From the NCBI GenBank assembly GCA_965279315.1, contig OZ257145.1, forward strand, positions 2,356,001-2,420,000: a DNA stretch of 64,000 nucleotides, read 5' to 3'. A program made the translations under genes and the position numbers. Shown here one piece after another: positions 7,811 through 15,588 of this stretch (positions are counted from its first letter, which is position 1; every line of letters starts with the position of its first letter). The notes under the pieces were generated by a model. It was given only the letters and a program-made list of their open reading frames with translations, made no database searches and was not told where the DNA came from. The stretch is from JAPWJZ01 sp965279315 (GTDB lineage: Bacteria > Pseudomonadota > Alphaproteobacteria > Micavibrionales > UBA2020).

Positions 7811-9208
7811 TTACACGGCGGGGATGATTTCGGGGCTGTCGAATTCCTTGAAATCAAGCAGGAAAATGTTGCCCTCGACCGGCGCAGGCTCCAGCAAGGC
7901 GCGGCCACGGTGGACCTCCATCGTCTTGCTGACGATCGACAGCCCAAGGCCTGCGCCCGATTTTGCGCCGGCTTTTTCGCCCAGCCGGTGCAGCCGCCCG
8001 AAGATTTTTGCGCGGCGGTCGGCGGGAATTGTGGGGCCATAGTCGCGGATCTTGATGACATATCCTTCGATCGATACATCGACCGGCGTTTTGGGCGGGC
8101 TGTGCTCTCGCGCGTTATCCAGCACGTTGCGGATGGCGCGGTAAATCAGGTCCTTGTTCCCGCGTACAAGGACGGGCGTGGCGATGCCGGAGACGCGCAG
8201 CTCACGGTGATCCTTCAGGAACAGCGGCCACAAATCCTGGCAGACCTGGCTGAGGATTTCCGACAGGTCGACTTCGTGCATCTCGATCATGTCCGCGTAT
8301 TCAAGGCGCGTCATGTCGAGCATCTGGTTGACCAGCTTGATCATCGCATCCACATCGCGCAGGATTTTCGTCGATTGCTTGTCGCGCGCCAATTGCTCGA
8401 TATTCGCCTTCAGCACGGCGAGGGGGGTGCGGAGTTCATGGGCAAGGTTCTCGGTCATTTCCTTCTGTTCCTGAATGGAACGCGCAAGGCGCTTGAAGGA
8501 AAAGTTGATCGTCTTGATGAAGGGCGTGATTTCCTGCGGCAGTCCGTGTTCGGGAATTTGGAAATCGGGATTGGTGATGTTCGCGTTTTCCACCTGTTTG
8601 GCCGCCATCTGCAGGGGTTTGAAGCCGCGCCGCACGGTAATCAGGATAATCAGCAGCAGCGCACAGTAAAACGGCACGCCGACCGACAGCACGCGCTTCA
8701 TGAATTCACTGCTGATCTGGTCGGAAAAGCGGTCGGCGGACTGCGTGGTCTGCGCTGCCTGAATATAAAACAGGCGTTCCTCGAGCGCGAAGCGGACGGT
8801 GACGCCTGAATATTCCGCACCGTCCGGCCCCTTGAACTTGAACTTGCCGTCGCTCGCCAGCATGAAGTTTTTCGGGAACAGGTCGGGATAGACAAGGGTG
8901 GAGCGAAACAGGATCGTGCCGTCCTGGTCGCGCACCAGGTACTGGTAATCGTAATCCGCATTCGCATAAAAAACGCGCAGGTTGCGGGGCATGTCCAGCA
9001 ACAGCTTGTTGACGGAACGGCCGGGGCGCAGCGAATTTTTTATCTCCTGCGCCTGTTCCTCGACCGTCTGGTTGCGCAGCAGTTCCAGCGACTGGTCAAT
9101 CTGCAAATAGACGACGGCATAGGTGATCATGATCGCAATCAGCGTGATGCCGAAGATGCGCAGGACAAGGCGTGTCAGCAGGGAGTTGCTTTTAATCAGC
9201 AGGGGCAT
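7811..9208 (-). CDS. Membrane sensor histidine kinase, partner of the OmpR-type regulator
   Basis: A 465-residue two-component kinase. Two membrane helices (about 15-35 and 172-193) enclose a periplasmic sensor of about 135 residues. A HAMP-like linker follows, then HisKA with the phospho-accepting His257 in NLAHELRTPLAVLK, the N box NVLDNAREHSP, and an ATP lid with GAGLGLSIVSKTMEVH. The G1 box is altered to RDYGPTIPADRRA, lacking the usual DxGxG. It overlaps the response regulator gene by 17 bp, so the pair is coupled. The stimulus is unknown. Confidence 0.92.
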   Translation of the reverse strand: MPLLIKSNSLLTRLVLRIFGITLIAIMITYAVVYLQIDQSLELLRNQTVEEQAQEIKNSLRPGRSVNKLLLDMPRNLRVFYANADYDYQYLVRDQDGTILFRSTLVYPDLFPKNFMLASDGKFKFKGPDGAEYSGVTVRFALEERLFYIQAAQTTQSADRFSDQISSEFMKRVLSVGVPFYCALLLIILITVRRGFKPLQMAAKQVENANITNPDFQIPEHGLPQEITPFIKTINFSFKRLARSIQEQKEMTENLAHELRTPLAVLKANIEQLARDKQSTKILRDVDAMIKLVNQMLDMTRLEYADMIEMHEVDLSEILSQVCQDLWPLFLKDHRELRVSGIATPVLVRGNKDLIYRAIRNVLDNAREHSPPKTPVDVSIEGYVIKIRDYGPTIPADRRAKIFGRLHRLGEKAGAKSGAGLGLSIVSKTMEVHRGRALLEPAPVEGNIFLLDFKEFDSPEIIPAV

Positions 9209-9884
9209 CGTTCACGGGATCCATGATCATATAACCGATGCCGCGCAGGGTATGGATGTCAAAACCCGCGTCATAGCTTTCAAGTTTTTTGCGCAGGCGA
9301 TGCACCAGAACCTCGACCGAATTAACCGAGCCCTTGTCGTCATAGCTGTAAAGGCGCATTTCGATTGATTTTTTCGACACGATCTTGCCAAGCGAGCGCA
9401 GCATCTGTTCCAGTAAATCCGTTTCGCGCTTGGACAGTTCAAGGATCTTGTCCTTTGCCATCGCCTGACGGTTCGTGGTGTTGAACGACAGGTTGCCAAC
9501 GGTGATGATCTCGCTGACAGCCTGCACGGGGCGGCGGAGCAGGGCGTTGAGGCGCGCGATCAGCTCGTCTGTCTCGAACGGCTTGACCATGTAATCATCG
9601 GCGCCCTTGTTCAGCCCTTCGATCTTGTCGGACAGCGCATCGCGTGCCGTGAGCATCAGGACGGGCACGGCATTTTTTTTGTCGCGCAATGCTTTCAGCA
9701 CATCCATGCCATCAATATCCGGCAGGCCGAGGTCCAGCACGATCGCGTCATATTGCTGGTCGGCGGTCACGGTCAGCGCATCTTCGCCGCGCGCGACATG
9801 GTCAATCGCAAAACCCGCCGCCGTCAGGTTCTCCGAAATTGCCTCTGCCAGACGCTCGTTATCTTCGACTAAAAGGATGCGCAT
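9192..9884 (-). CDS. OmpR/PhoB-family response regulator
   Basis: A 230-residue DNA-binding regulator. The receiver domain (1-120) has the acidic pair in LLVEDN, phospho-acceptor Asp51 in IVLDLGLPDIDG, the Thr in LMLTARD and the Lys in MVKPFE. The winged-helix domain (about 130-222) includes LSKRETDLLEQM and VEVLVHRLRKKL with the terminal RGIGYMI hairpin. It heads the two-gene operon with the histidine kinase. Phased direct repeats 40-70 bp upstream suggest autoregulation. Confidence 0.94.
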   Translation of the reverse strand: MRILLVEDNERLAEAISENLTAAGFAIDHVARGEDALTVTADQQYDAIVLDLGLPDIDGMDVLKALRDKKNAVPVLMLTARDALSDKIEGLNKGADDYMVKPFETDELIARLNALLRRPVQAVSEIITVGNLSFNTTNRQAMAKDKILELSKRETDLLEQMLRSLGKIVSKKSIEMRLYSYDDKGSVNSVEVLVHRLRKKLESYDAGFDIHTLRGIGYMIMDPVNDAPAD

Positions 9885-9923
9885 ATTTTACCGGGGTGAT
9901 GTTCACAAATTATTGAACGAAGT

Positions 9924-9951
9924 TAAGCTACTAAGCTTACGTAGAGCTTAC
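9924..9951. promoter_or_regulatory. Direct repeats upstream of the response regulator, possible binding site
   Basis: AGCTTAC occurs at 9934-9940 and again at 9945-9951, exactly 11 bp apart, with a partial third copy (TAAGCTAC) at 9924-9931. OmpR-family regulators typically bind direct repeats at one helical turn. The site lies about 40-67 bp before the regulator ATG. Confidence 0.4.
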
Positions 9952-10085
9952 CTTATGTCCTGATATAGCTGGTTTTATACGGAAAGGCGAGGGCGGATTT
10001 ACGATTATGCCGCATTGCACAAACAATAGGCATATTGCCAAAGCATCCGGCCTGTCTATACTCGGATCATTCAAAAGGAACGGGC

Positions 10086-10958
10086 GTGAATATCAAACGC
10101 TTTATCAAAAAGCTCGGCGCGACTTTTGCGCTGGCAGTTGGCGTGTATAAGGGCGCGGATGCTTGTGCGCCCGCGCCTGCGCTGACGCCCGTTTTCAACA
10201 ATAATGCCGCCCTGACCGACAGCGCGATACCCAACCAGTACCGGCTGAACGAATTGAAGGAGCCCACGGCCGAGGAAGCCAAAACGCTTTGGCGCATTCG
10301 CGTTGGCGCGTGGGAAATCGGGGCAGGGGGCTATCATACCTTCCTGGAATTTGCGCCTTATTCCGATAACGATGCGACGCGCGTGAAGAACAAGGATATC
10401 TACCAGATCCACGGCATCGCCTGCGATGAATTGCGCCGCGGCTGGGCGGAAATGAACCCTGCGAAAAAAGTATCGTATGACCAATACCTGCACGGCGATT
10501 ATGTGCTGAAGGCGATGGGCGTCAATCAGGATCATGAGCGCAAATTCTTCGCCGATACCGCAACCGCTTATGTCGATATTTATTACGGCACGAAAGAAGA
10601 GGTGCTGAAAATGTACCTCGACGGCATGAACATGGTCGATAAAATCAGCCGCGACAACAAGCCCTATCTGCTGTTCGACCACAACAGCAATTCCACGGAA
10701 CGGTCGGTGCGTGAAGGCCTCGGCCTGCCGGATGCAGAACTGTTCGTGCCTTACCTGCCGATGAAGCTGGGCGGGCGCATCTGGGCGCCGGGGCTGGAAA
10801 AATCGCTGATCCCCGCAGGCTGGGACCGCGCCGATATCCGCGAAAAGTCAGACTACAAGAATTTCAACATTTCCCAACTGGAGCAGCGCGCACGCGCATT
10901 GTCGGGCGAAGACAAGATGTTTGCCACTTTCCGTCCGCTGCCGCCGGCCAAACCGTAA
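10086..10958 (+). CDS. Secreted or membrane-anchored protein of unknown function
   Basis: Read from a GTG with AAAGGAA eight bases upstream, giving 290 residues; an earlier in-frame start adds 17 residues that destroy the signal-like N-terminus. Residues 1-25 are basic then hydrophobic (KKLGATFALAVGVYKGADAC), consistent with a signal peptide, although it is short. The rest is soluble, with YHTFLEFAPYSD, a single-Cys GIACDELRRGW and a C-terminal FRPLPPAKP. I do not recognise the family. The gene is convergent with the aldo/keto reductase. Confidence 0.7.
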   Translation: MNIKRFIKKLGATFALAVGVYKGADACAPAPALTPVFNNNAALTDSAIPNQYRLNELKEPTAEEAKTLWRIRVGAWEIGAGGYHTFLEFAPYSDNDATRVKNKDIYQIHGIACDELRRGWAEMNPAKKVSYDQYLHGDYVLKAMGVNQDHERKFFADTATAYVDIYYGTKEEVLKMYLDGMNMVDKISRDNKPYLLFDHNSNSTERSVREGLGLPDAELFVPYLPMKLGGRIWAPGLEKSLIPAGWDRADIREKSDYKNFNISQLEQRARALSGEDKMFATFRPLPPAKP

Positions 10959-10969
10959 TATAAATTACA

Positions 10970-11923
10970 TTACCACGCGCTGGCGGTGTTCAGCTTCGCA
11001 AGGGCGTTTTCGCCCAGGGTCAACTGCGCCGCTTTCATCAGGTCTTCCAGCTGCGCCACGCTTGTCGCGCTGGCAATCGGCGCTGTGACAAGCGGCTGCG
11101 CGATCAGCCAGGCAATCGCCACCTGCGTCTGGTTTGCGCCAAGCTCTGCAGCAACGTCATCCAGCGCCTTCAGGATGCGCCACCCACGGTCGTTGAAATA
11201 GTTTTTCTGCACCGAGCCACCGCGCGGGCTTTTGCCAAGATCGGCTTCGGAGCGGTATTTACCGGACAGGAAACCGCGCGCCAGCGAATAATAACCGATC
11301 ACGCCGATGCCATGTTTCTGGCAGACATCCGCAAGTTCAGCCTCGAATTTCTCGCGGTCATACAGGTTATATTCGGGTTGCAGGCTGGCATAGACGGGCA
11401 GGCCGTTTTTCTGCGCGATAGCCACGGCTGAATCCAGACGCGCGGCGGTGAAGTTGGACGCGCCAATCGCGCGCACCTTGCCGGATTTGACGAGCGTGTC
11501 ATAGGCCGCCAGCGTTTCATCCTGCGGCACGGTTTCATCATCGGCATGGGACTGGTACAGGTCGATGTAATCGGTCTTCAATCGTTTCAATGATCCCTCG
11601 ACCGATTTCAGGATATGCGCCTTCGACAATCCCTTGCCGTCCGGTCCCATATCCATGCCGCATTTGGTCGCCAGCACCACATCCTTGCGCTTGCCGCTGC
11701 GGGCGAACCAGTTGCCGATGATGGTTTCGGACTCGCCGCCCTTGTTGCCCTCGATCCAGCGGGTATAGACATCCGCCGTATCCACGAAATTGAAACCCGC
11801 ACCCGTGAAGGCGTCGAGAATATCGAAGGAGGTTTTTTCATTCGCCGTCCACCCGAACACGTTGCCGCCAAAGCAGAGCGGGGCGACGGAAAGGCTGGAA
11901 TGTCCAAGGGTACGTTTTTGCAT
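10970..11923 (-). CDS. Aldo/keto reductase
   Basis: A 317-residue NADPH-dependent TIM-barrel oxidoreductase. Catalytic-site motifs are visible: FNFVDTADVYTRW (Asp and Tyr), LATKCGMDMG (Lys), YIDLYQSHADDE (His position), GASNFTAARLD and the cofactor-binding C-terminal part with TAPIASATS. The ATG at 11923 follows an AGGAG site and gives the normal start MQKRTLGHSSL; a 17-residue longer frame has no support. The family acts on sugars, aldehydes or ketones and the substrate is unknown. Divergent from the nicotianamine-synthase operon. Confidence 0.92.
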   Translation of the reverse strand: MQKRTLGHSSLSVAPLCFGGNVFGWTANEKTSFDILDAFTGAGFNFVDTADVYTRWIEGNKGGESETIIGNWFARSGKRKDVVLATKCGMDMGPDGKGLSKAHILKSVEGSLKRLKTDYIDLYQSHADDETVPQDETLAAYDTLVKSGKVRAIGASNFTAARLDSAVAIAQKNGLPVYASLQPEYNLYDREKFEAELADVCQKHGIGVIGYYSLARGFLSGKYRSEADLGKSPRGGSVQKNYFNDRGWRILKALDDVAAELGANQTQVAIAWLIAQPLVTAPIASATSVAQLEDLMKAAQLTLGENALAKLNTASAW

Positions 11924-12014
11924 GAGTCTTCTCCTTCTGGGCACAGGATATAAGCCTTTTGCCGTATCCGACAAGCATTTAAGTGACTGTTATAATTCAA
12001 ATAAAAAATTCACT

Positions 12015-12043
12015 TTGACAGGGCAGGCATTCTGAAGCTAAAT
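12015..12043 (+). promoter_or_regulatory. Putative promoter of the nicotianamine-synthase-like operon
   Basis: A perfect -35 TTGACA (12015-12020) is followed after 17 nt by CTAAAT (12038-12043), a weak -10. The Fur-box match starts at the last base of the -10, so a bound repressor would cover the transcription start. The leader would be close to 200 nt long. Confidence 0.45.
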
Positions 12044-12057
12044 GAGAATGATTTTCA
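12043..12057. promoter_or_regulatory. Fur-box-like operator
   Basis: TGAGAATGATTTTCA is a 7-1-7 inverted repeat with one mismatch between arms. Against the Fur core TGATAATnATTATCA it matches 12 of 14 defined bases. It directly abuts the -10 element of the downstream operon, the usual place for an iron-dependent repressor site. A Zur or Mur-type regulator of the same superfamily cannot be excluded. Confidence 0.62.
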
Positions 12058-12108
12058 ATCTCGGTTTTCGGGAAGATAAAATTTTTTCAGCTTCGTCGTG
12101 TAAGTGAA

Positions 12109-12177
12109 GATCCCCCTGCCACTGTTTTCGGTCATCATTTTTGATGCGAAACGGTGGCGGGAGAGGGATCCCGCCAC
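12109..12177 (+). promoter_or_regulatory. Leader with two competing hairpins upstream of the nicotianamine-synthase-like gene
   Basis: A long imperfect hairpin can form between GATCCCCCTGCCAC (from 12109) and GTGGCGGGAGAGGGATC (to 12170), closed by CATCA (12133-12137) and TGATG (12142-12146). The right arm can instead form a perfect 8-bp stem, GTGGCGGG (12154-12161) with CCCGCCAC (12170-12177). The two folds share the same bases, the design of attenuators and riboswitch expression platforms. No T-run follows, so the output, if any, is not a standard intrinsic terminator. Confidence 0.4.
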
Positions 12178-12247
12178 TGACAAATGTCTGGAAAAATATC
12201 CCGTTTTCTGACAAACTGCACGTACTTCAAAAGGGTGGGATTTAGGG

Positions 12248-13066
12248 ATGTGGACTGAGCTTAAAACGCAAGCGGTCGAGGCCATTCGCCAGAGCTATGC
12301 GCTGCTGTCGCAGGAGCAGAACCTGTCGCCGGATAACGAGGCGGTCACGAAATCCCTGACGCATCTGGTGCGCACGCTGACGAAATGCCAGGCGCCCGAA
12401 CTGATCAAATACCTGATGGATACGCCTGACCTCGCAACCGAGCGTGAAAAGCTGCCCGTGCTGTGCGGCATCGCCGAATGCGAAATGGAAAAATACTGGG
12501 CGCGCAAACTGCTGTCGCGCGCGGCCTGCGATTTGGCCGAATTCTGGTACTTCCCTGAATACACTGCGCTCTGCCGCGCCGAGATCGAGCTGTTCAAACA
12601 GCAGGGGTCTTTCAGCCGCATCAGCTTTTTGGGGGCAGGGGCGTTGCCCATGACAGCCTTCATGCTGGCGCGCGAATGTCCGGACACCCCGATTGTCTGC
12701 GTCGATTACGATGCCGAGGCCTGCGAGCTGGCAAAACAGCTGAGCCGCAAGATCGGCCTGAAGGACAGCGTGAACGTGCAATGGATGGACGCGCTGCAAT
12801 ACACGCCGGTTGAAAACGAACTGGTGATCTGCGCGAGCCTGCTGTACGGCCGCGAAGAAATCTATCGCCGCCTCGACAACCACGACTGCGCGCTGATCGT
12901 GCGCGATTCCGAAGGGCCGTACCAGTACCTGTACAAAGCGGCAGAACTGCCCAACCGTTCCAGCTTCCGCGAGATTGCGAAAACGCAGATCGACGCGATG
13001 CGCATCAACACCAGCCGCTATTACGTGCGCGCCGCCAAGGAAGTCCCGCATGTCAGCGCCGCGTGA
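12248..13066 (+). CDS. Nicotianamine synthase-like aminobutyryl transferase (metallophore biosynthesis)
   Basis: A 272-residue product with the conserved blocks of the nicotianamine synthase family in order: LCGIAECEMEKYWA (72-85), FWYFPEYTALCRAEIELF (99-116), the SAM-binding loop ISFLGAGALPMT (125-136), VCVDYDAEA (150-158), CASLLYGREE (195-204) and LIVRDSEGPYQYLY (216-229). The family transfers aminobutyrate from S-adenosylmethionine to an amine; bacterial members such as CntL make opine-type metallophores. The length fits bacterial members. The Fur-box upstream supports a metal role. No opine dehydrogenase, histidine racemase or exporter is seen nearby. The product is unknown. Confidence 0.82.
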   Translation: MWTELKTQAVEAIRQSYALLSQEQNLSPDNEAVTKSLTHLVRTLTKCQAPELIKYLMDTPDLATEREKLPVLCGIAECEMEKYWARKLLSRAACDLAEFWYFPEYTALCRAEIELFKQQGSFSRISFLGAGALPMTAFMLARECPDTPIVCVDYDAEACELAKQLSRKIGLKDSVNVQWMDALQYTPVENELVICASLLYGREEIYRRLDNHDCALIVRDSEGPYQYLYKAAELPNRSSFREIAKTQIDAMRINTSRYYVRAAKEVPHVSAA

Positions 13067-14420
13067 TGTATCGCCCGAGGATTCAACCGTAAAGCTTGCG
13101 CAGGCGCTTGTGCGCGTCGCCAGCGTGACGCCGCTTGATGCCAAGGACCTTCCGGCCGCGCAGGACAGCCTTGACCTTGCCGCCGCAGCCGCCACCAGGA
13201 CCGGCGCGAAAGTGACGCAGCTGGATTTCAGCGGCGGCCATGCGAAATGGGATTACGCCGTCAACAACATCTTCCTTGAATGGTCGTTCGGCACGGCGGA
13301 AAAGCATATCTGCTATATCGGCCACCTTGATGTCGTGCCGCCGGGCGACCAGAAAAGATGGACGGAAGACCCGTATAGCGGCAAGATCGAAGACGGATAC
13401 CTGTACGGCCGCGGCGTGACAGACATGAAGGGCAGCGTCGCCGCATTCATCAGCGCGGTCGAGGAACAGCTGGCAGATTTGAAAAACCAGAACGTCAAGA
13501 TCAGCATGATCCTGACGACCGACGAGGAATGGGCAGCCGTCAACGGATCGAAAAAAGTCCTTGAATGGATGCAGGCGCGCGGCGAAAAGGTCGATGCGTT
13601 CATCGTGGGCGAACCGTCGTCGCAGGATGACCTTGGCAGCCATATCAAGATCGGCCGCCGTGGCAGCCTTGTCGGTACACTAACCGCCAAGGGCGTTCAG
13701 GGCCATGCTGCCTATCAGGAATTGTTTGAAAACCCGAACCGCGCATTGGCGTTGGCATCGGCGATTTTGAACAGCCATAAATTCAGCGACGGGAACTCGA
13801 ACTTCCCGAATACGAATTTCGAAACCGTTGCGCTGAAATCCGGCGATTTTAACGCCAGCGCGATTATCCCCGGCGAAGCGCAAATGCTGTGGAATATCCG
13901 CTTCACGCCGCATGAAACGCCCGACAGCCTGGAAAAATTCGTCAAGGATGCGCTGGCCAATCCGCCGGAATGGGCGAAGCAGCATCCTGATTTCCACCTC
14001 CTGAAAAATATCGAGGTCAAGGCGAACAAGGATACGGCATCGGTGCCGTATTACAGCGAACCCGGCAACCTTGCGTCATCGGCGCAGGATGCGGTGAAAA
14101 CCGTGCTGGGCCGCGACGCAAAACTGGATGGCAGCGGCGGCACGACCGATGGCCGCTTTGCCGCGCAGATTTACCCCAATGCCGAAATCATCGAGCTGGG
14201 ACTGCCGGAACGCGGCGGGATCGGCGATAGCGGGAAGGGGGCTGATTACCTTTCCAAGGGCGGGATGCATCAGGTCGATGAACGCGCATCCGTGCGCGAC
14301 CTTGCCAACCTGCGCAAGATCTTCGGCGAAACCGTCAAAAACTACGGCAAGGAAAAGCCGCCCGTTGCGGCTGACAAGAAAAATGCAAAACCCAACGCTT
14401 CGTCCCATAAGCCCGGCTGA
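13050..14420 (+). CDS. dapE: M20-family deacylase, DapE-like (succinyl-diaminopimelate desuccinylase type)
   Basis: A 456-residue zinc hydrolase resembling DapE: GHLDVVPPGDQKRW (His92, Asp94), LYGRGVTDMKGS (Asp125), TTDEEW (catalytic Glu159 and Glu160), VGEPSS, GRRGSL, GVQGHAAY, GGTTDGRFAA and the late metal His in GGMHQVDERA. DapE frees L,L-diaminopimelate for lysine and peptidoglycan synthesis. It is longer than typical DapE (about 375-400) because of a Lys/Pro-rich C-terminal tail. The start overlaps the nicotianamine-synthase-like gene by 17 bp. It could be the housekeeping DapE or a deacylase recruited to the metallophore pathway; sequence alone cannot decide. Confidence 0.8.
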   Translation: MSAPRDVSPEDSTVKLAQALVRVASVTPLDAKDLPAAQDSLDLAAAAATRTGAKVTQLDFSGGHAKWDYAVNNIFLEWSFGTAEKHICYIGHLDVVPPGDQKRWTEDPYSGKIEDGYLYGRGVTDMKGSVAAFISAVEEQLADLKNQNVKISMILTTDEEWAAVNGSKKVLEWMQARGEKVDAFIVGEPSSQDDLGSHIKIGRRGSLVGTLTAKGVQGHAAYQELFENPNRALALASAILNSHKFSDGNSNFPNTNFETVALKSGDFNASAIIPGEAQMLWNIRFTPHETPDSLEKFVKDALANPPEWAKQHPDFHLLKNIEVKANKDTASVPYYSEPGNLASSAQDAVKTVLGRDAKLDGSGGTTDGRFAAQIYPNAEIIELGLPERGGIGDSGKGADYLSKGGMHQVDERASVRDLANLRKIFGETVKNYGKEKPPVAADKKNAKPNASSHKPG

Positions 14421-14862
14421 TGCCGACCAGCTACGCGGCCTTTATCAAATCTCGCTCGAAAAAAACGCGCGCGGTTTCATAACGAACCCGGTATTCCACG
14501 GCGACATTTATGACCGCGCCGCGCAATACCAGCGCAGCAATGGCGCGATGCTCGGGTTGTTTCAGGACAATACGCTGCTGGGTTTCGGCGGGCTGAAGCA
14601 AAAAGAAAACGGCCGCGTGGAGCTTTGCAACCTGCACCTTCATCCGCACCAGCACGGCAAAGGCCTCGGCAAACAAATTGCGCTCGCGCTGATCGACGAA
14701 GCACGCGAGCTGGATTACCAGACGGTTGAACTGCATGTGACGGTGACGCAAGAATCCGCAATCGGGTTATACAAGCGCCTCGGTTTCATCGAAACCGCGC
14801 GCAAGGTATATGATGTCGAAGGCCAAAGCTTTGACACAGTGTTTATGGAGCTGCCGCTTTAA
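14383..14862 (+). CDS. GNAT-family N-acetyltransferase, third gene of the nicotianamine-synthase operon
   Basis: A 159-residue GNAT protein. The acetyl-CoA binding signature is in LHPHQHGKGLGKQIALAL (motif A, Q/RxxGxG/A) and the C-terminal motif B is AIGLYKRLGFIETAR. The chosen ATG overlaps the deacylase gene by 38 bp; longer in-frame starts would overlap it much more. It probably acetylates an amine, identity unknown. Pairing of a GNAT with an M20 deacylase and an aminobutyryl transferase in one overlapping operon suggests a shared small-molecule pathway, but this is inference. Confidence 0.85.
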   Translation: MQNPTLRPISPADADQLRGLYQISLEKNARGFITNPVFHGDIYDRAAQYQRSNGAMLGLFQDNTLLGFGGLKQKENGRVELCNLHLHPHQHGKGLGKQIALALIDEARELDYQTVELHVTVTQESAIGLYKRLGFIETARKVYDVEGQSFDTVFMELPL

Positions 14863-14867
14863 CCAAG

Positions 14868-14883
14868 GTTACATTCTTGTAAC
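14868..14883. terminator. Small hairpin between convergent genes
   Basis: GTTACA (14868-14873) and TGTAAC (14878-14883) form a perfect 6-bp stem with a TTCT loop, six bases after the GNAT stop and just before the stop of the opposite gene. There is no T-run, so intrinsic termination is uncertain. Confidence 0.35.
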
Positions 14884-14888
14884 AACGA

Positions 14889-15281
14889 TCAGCGCGGGCC
14901 CGATTTGACCGGCGGCTTGGCCTTGGGTTCTGCCTTGGCTGCCGGCGTCGCTGCGGGCGCCTCGAAGCTCTCGATGACGGCTTGCTTGACATCCTGACGG
15001 TAACGCTCGCGCATGCTGCGTGAAATGTAACCGGTGCTGGACGACATTGCGACTTCGTCAAACGCATCCACGAGCATGCCTTTGAGGCCCTTGGGCGCCG
15101 GTTCGGATTCCCATTCGATATTGCCGTCGGCGAGCGACTTTTTGGCATTCGCGGTCAGGGATTCCCATTTGGCGATTTTCTGCTGGTCGGCTGGCAGCAG
15201 TGTTGCGCCGGCTTCCTGTGATTTTTTCAGTGCATCGATCTGGGCAGCAATGGCGTCGAACTTGTCATCGATCTTCGTCAT
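14889..15281 (-). CDS. Hypothetical protein with coiled-coil N-terminus and Pro/Ala/Lys tail
   Basis: A 130-residue cytoplasmic-looking protein. Residues 1-25 (KIDDKFDAIAAQIDALKKSQ) have heptad character. A central GLKGMLVDAFDEVAM and YISRSMRERYRQDVKQAV suggest a small helical domain, and the last 25 residues are a low-complexity Ala/Pro/Lys tail. The ATG follows a GGTGTG purine stretch. I recognise no family. It stands alone, convergent with the GNAT gene. Confidence 0.6.
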   Translation of the reverse strand: MTKIDDKFDAIAAQIDALKKSQEAGATLLPADQQKIAKWESLTANAKKSLADGNIEWESEPAPKGLKGMLVDAFDEVAMSSSTGYISRSMRERYRQDVKQAVIESFEAPAATPAAKAEPKAKPPVKSGPR

Positions 15282-15588
15282 GGGAACACACCTTCATATT
15301 GTTTTTTGCTTGTTTGATTGTGGAGTTACTGTACTGGAAAGTCTCAATTATGTCAAAATATATCCGTATCCAAGTACCACATGGTTTGGAAAGCCTAACC
15401 AATCCAACCCCTATATCAATCCTGTATTTCCCATAATATACATTATCACGCTCAAGGTGGTGTTATCACGGGGGTCGCCAATACCGAACCTTGTGCCTTC
15501 CTTTTACCATTTCAGTCGCCGTCCCGTCCATTCCGGCCTTTAGAATTCCGGCATTTAGCTTTAAGGTATCGGTCTTTAGGGATTGCCC
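15282..15588. other. Intergenic region with AT-rich sequence and three short direct repeats
   Basis: No plausible gene is seen in these 307 bases, although shadow frames cross them. The sequence is AT-rich to about 15460. Near the right end TTCCGGCCTTTAG (15531-15543), TTCCGGCATTTAG (15546-15558) and TATCGGTCTTTAG (15567-15579) are imperfect direct repeats just before the next start codon, possibly a regulator site. Confidence 0.5.

Larger units (their letters stand above)
11924..12247. other. Divergent regulatory region between the aldo/keto reductase and the nicotianamine-synthase-like operon
   Basis: These 324 bases hold no convincing gene. They contain a -35/-10 pair, a Fur-box match and a leader with two mutually exclusive hairpins, each listed separately. 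The AT-rich part at about 11980-12100 contrasts with the neighbouring coding DNA. Confidence 0.7.

Noticed and set aside
12055..12285. 76-residue open frame antisense to the nicotianamine-synthase leader
   Set aside because: It spans the hairpin leader and runs into the start of the opposite gene; no ribosome binding site and no protein-like features.
14383..14420. Possible frameshift between the deacylase and the acetyltransferase
   Set aside because: Both have complete family domains and their own start and stop; the 38-bp overlap is an ordinary coupled-gene arrangement.
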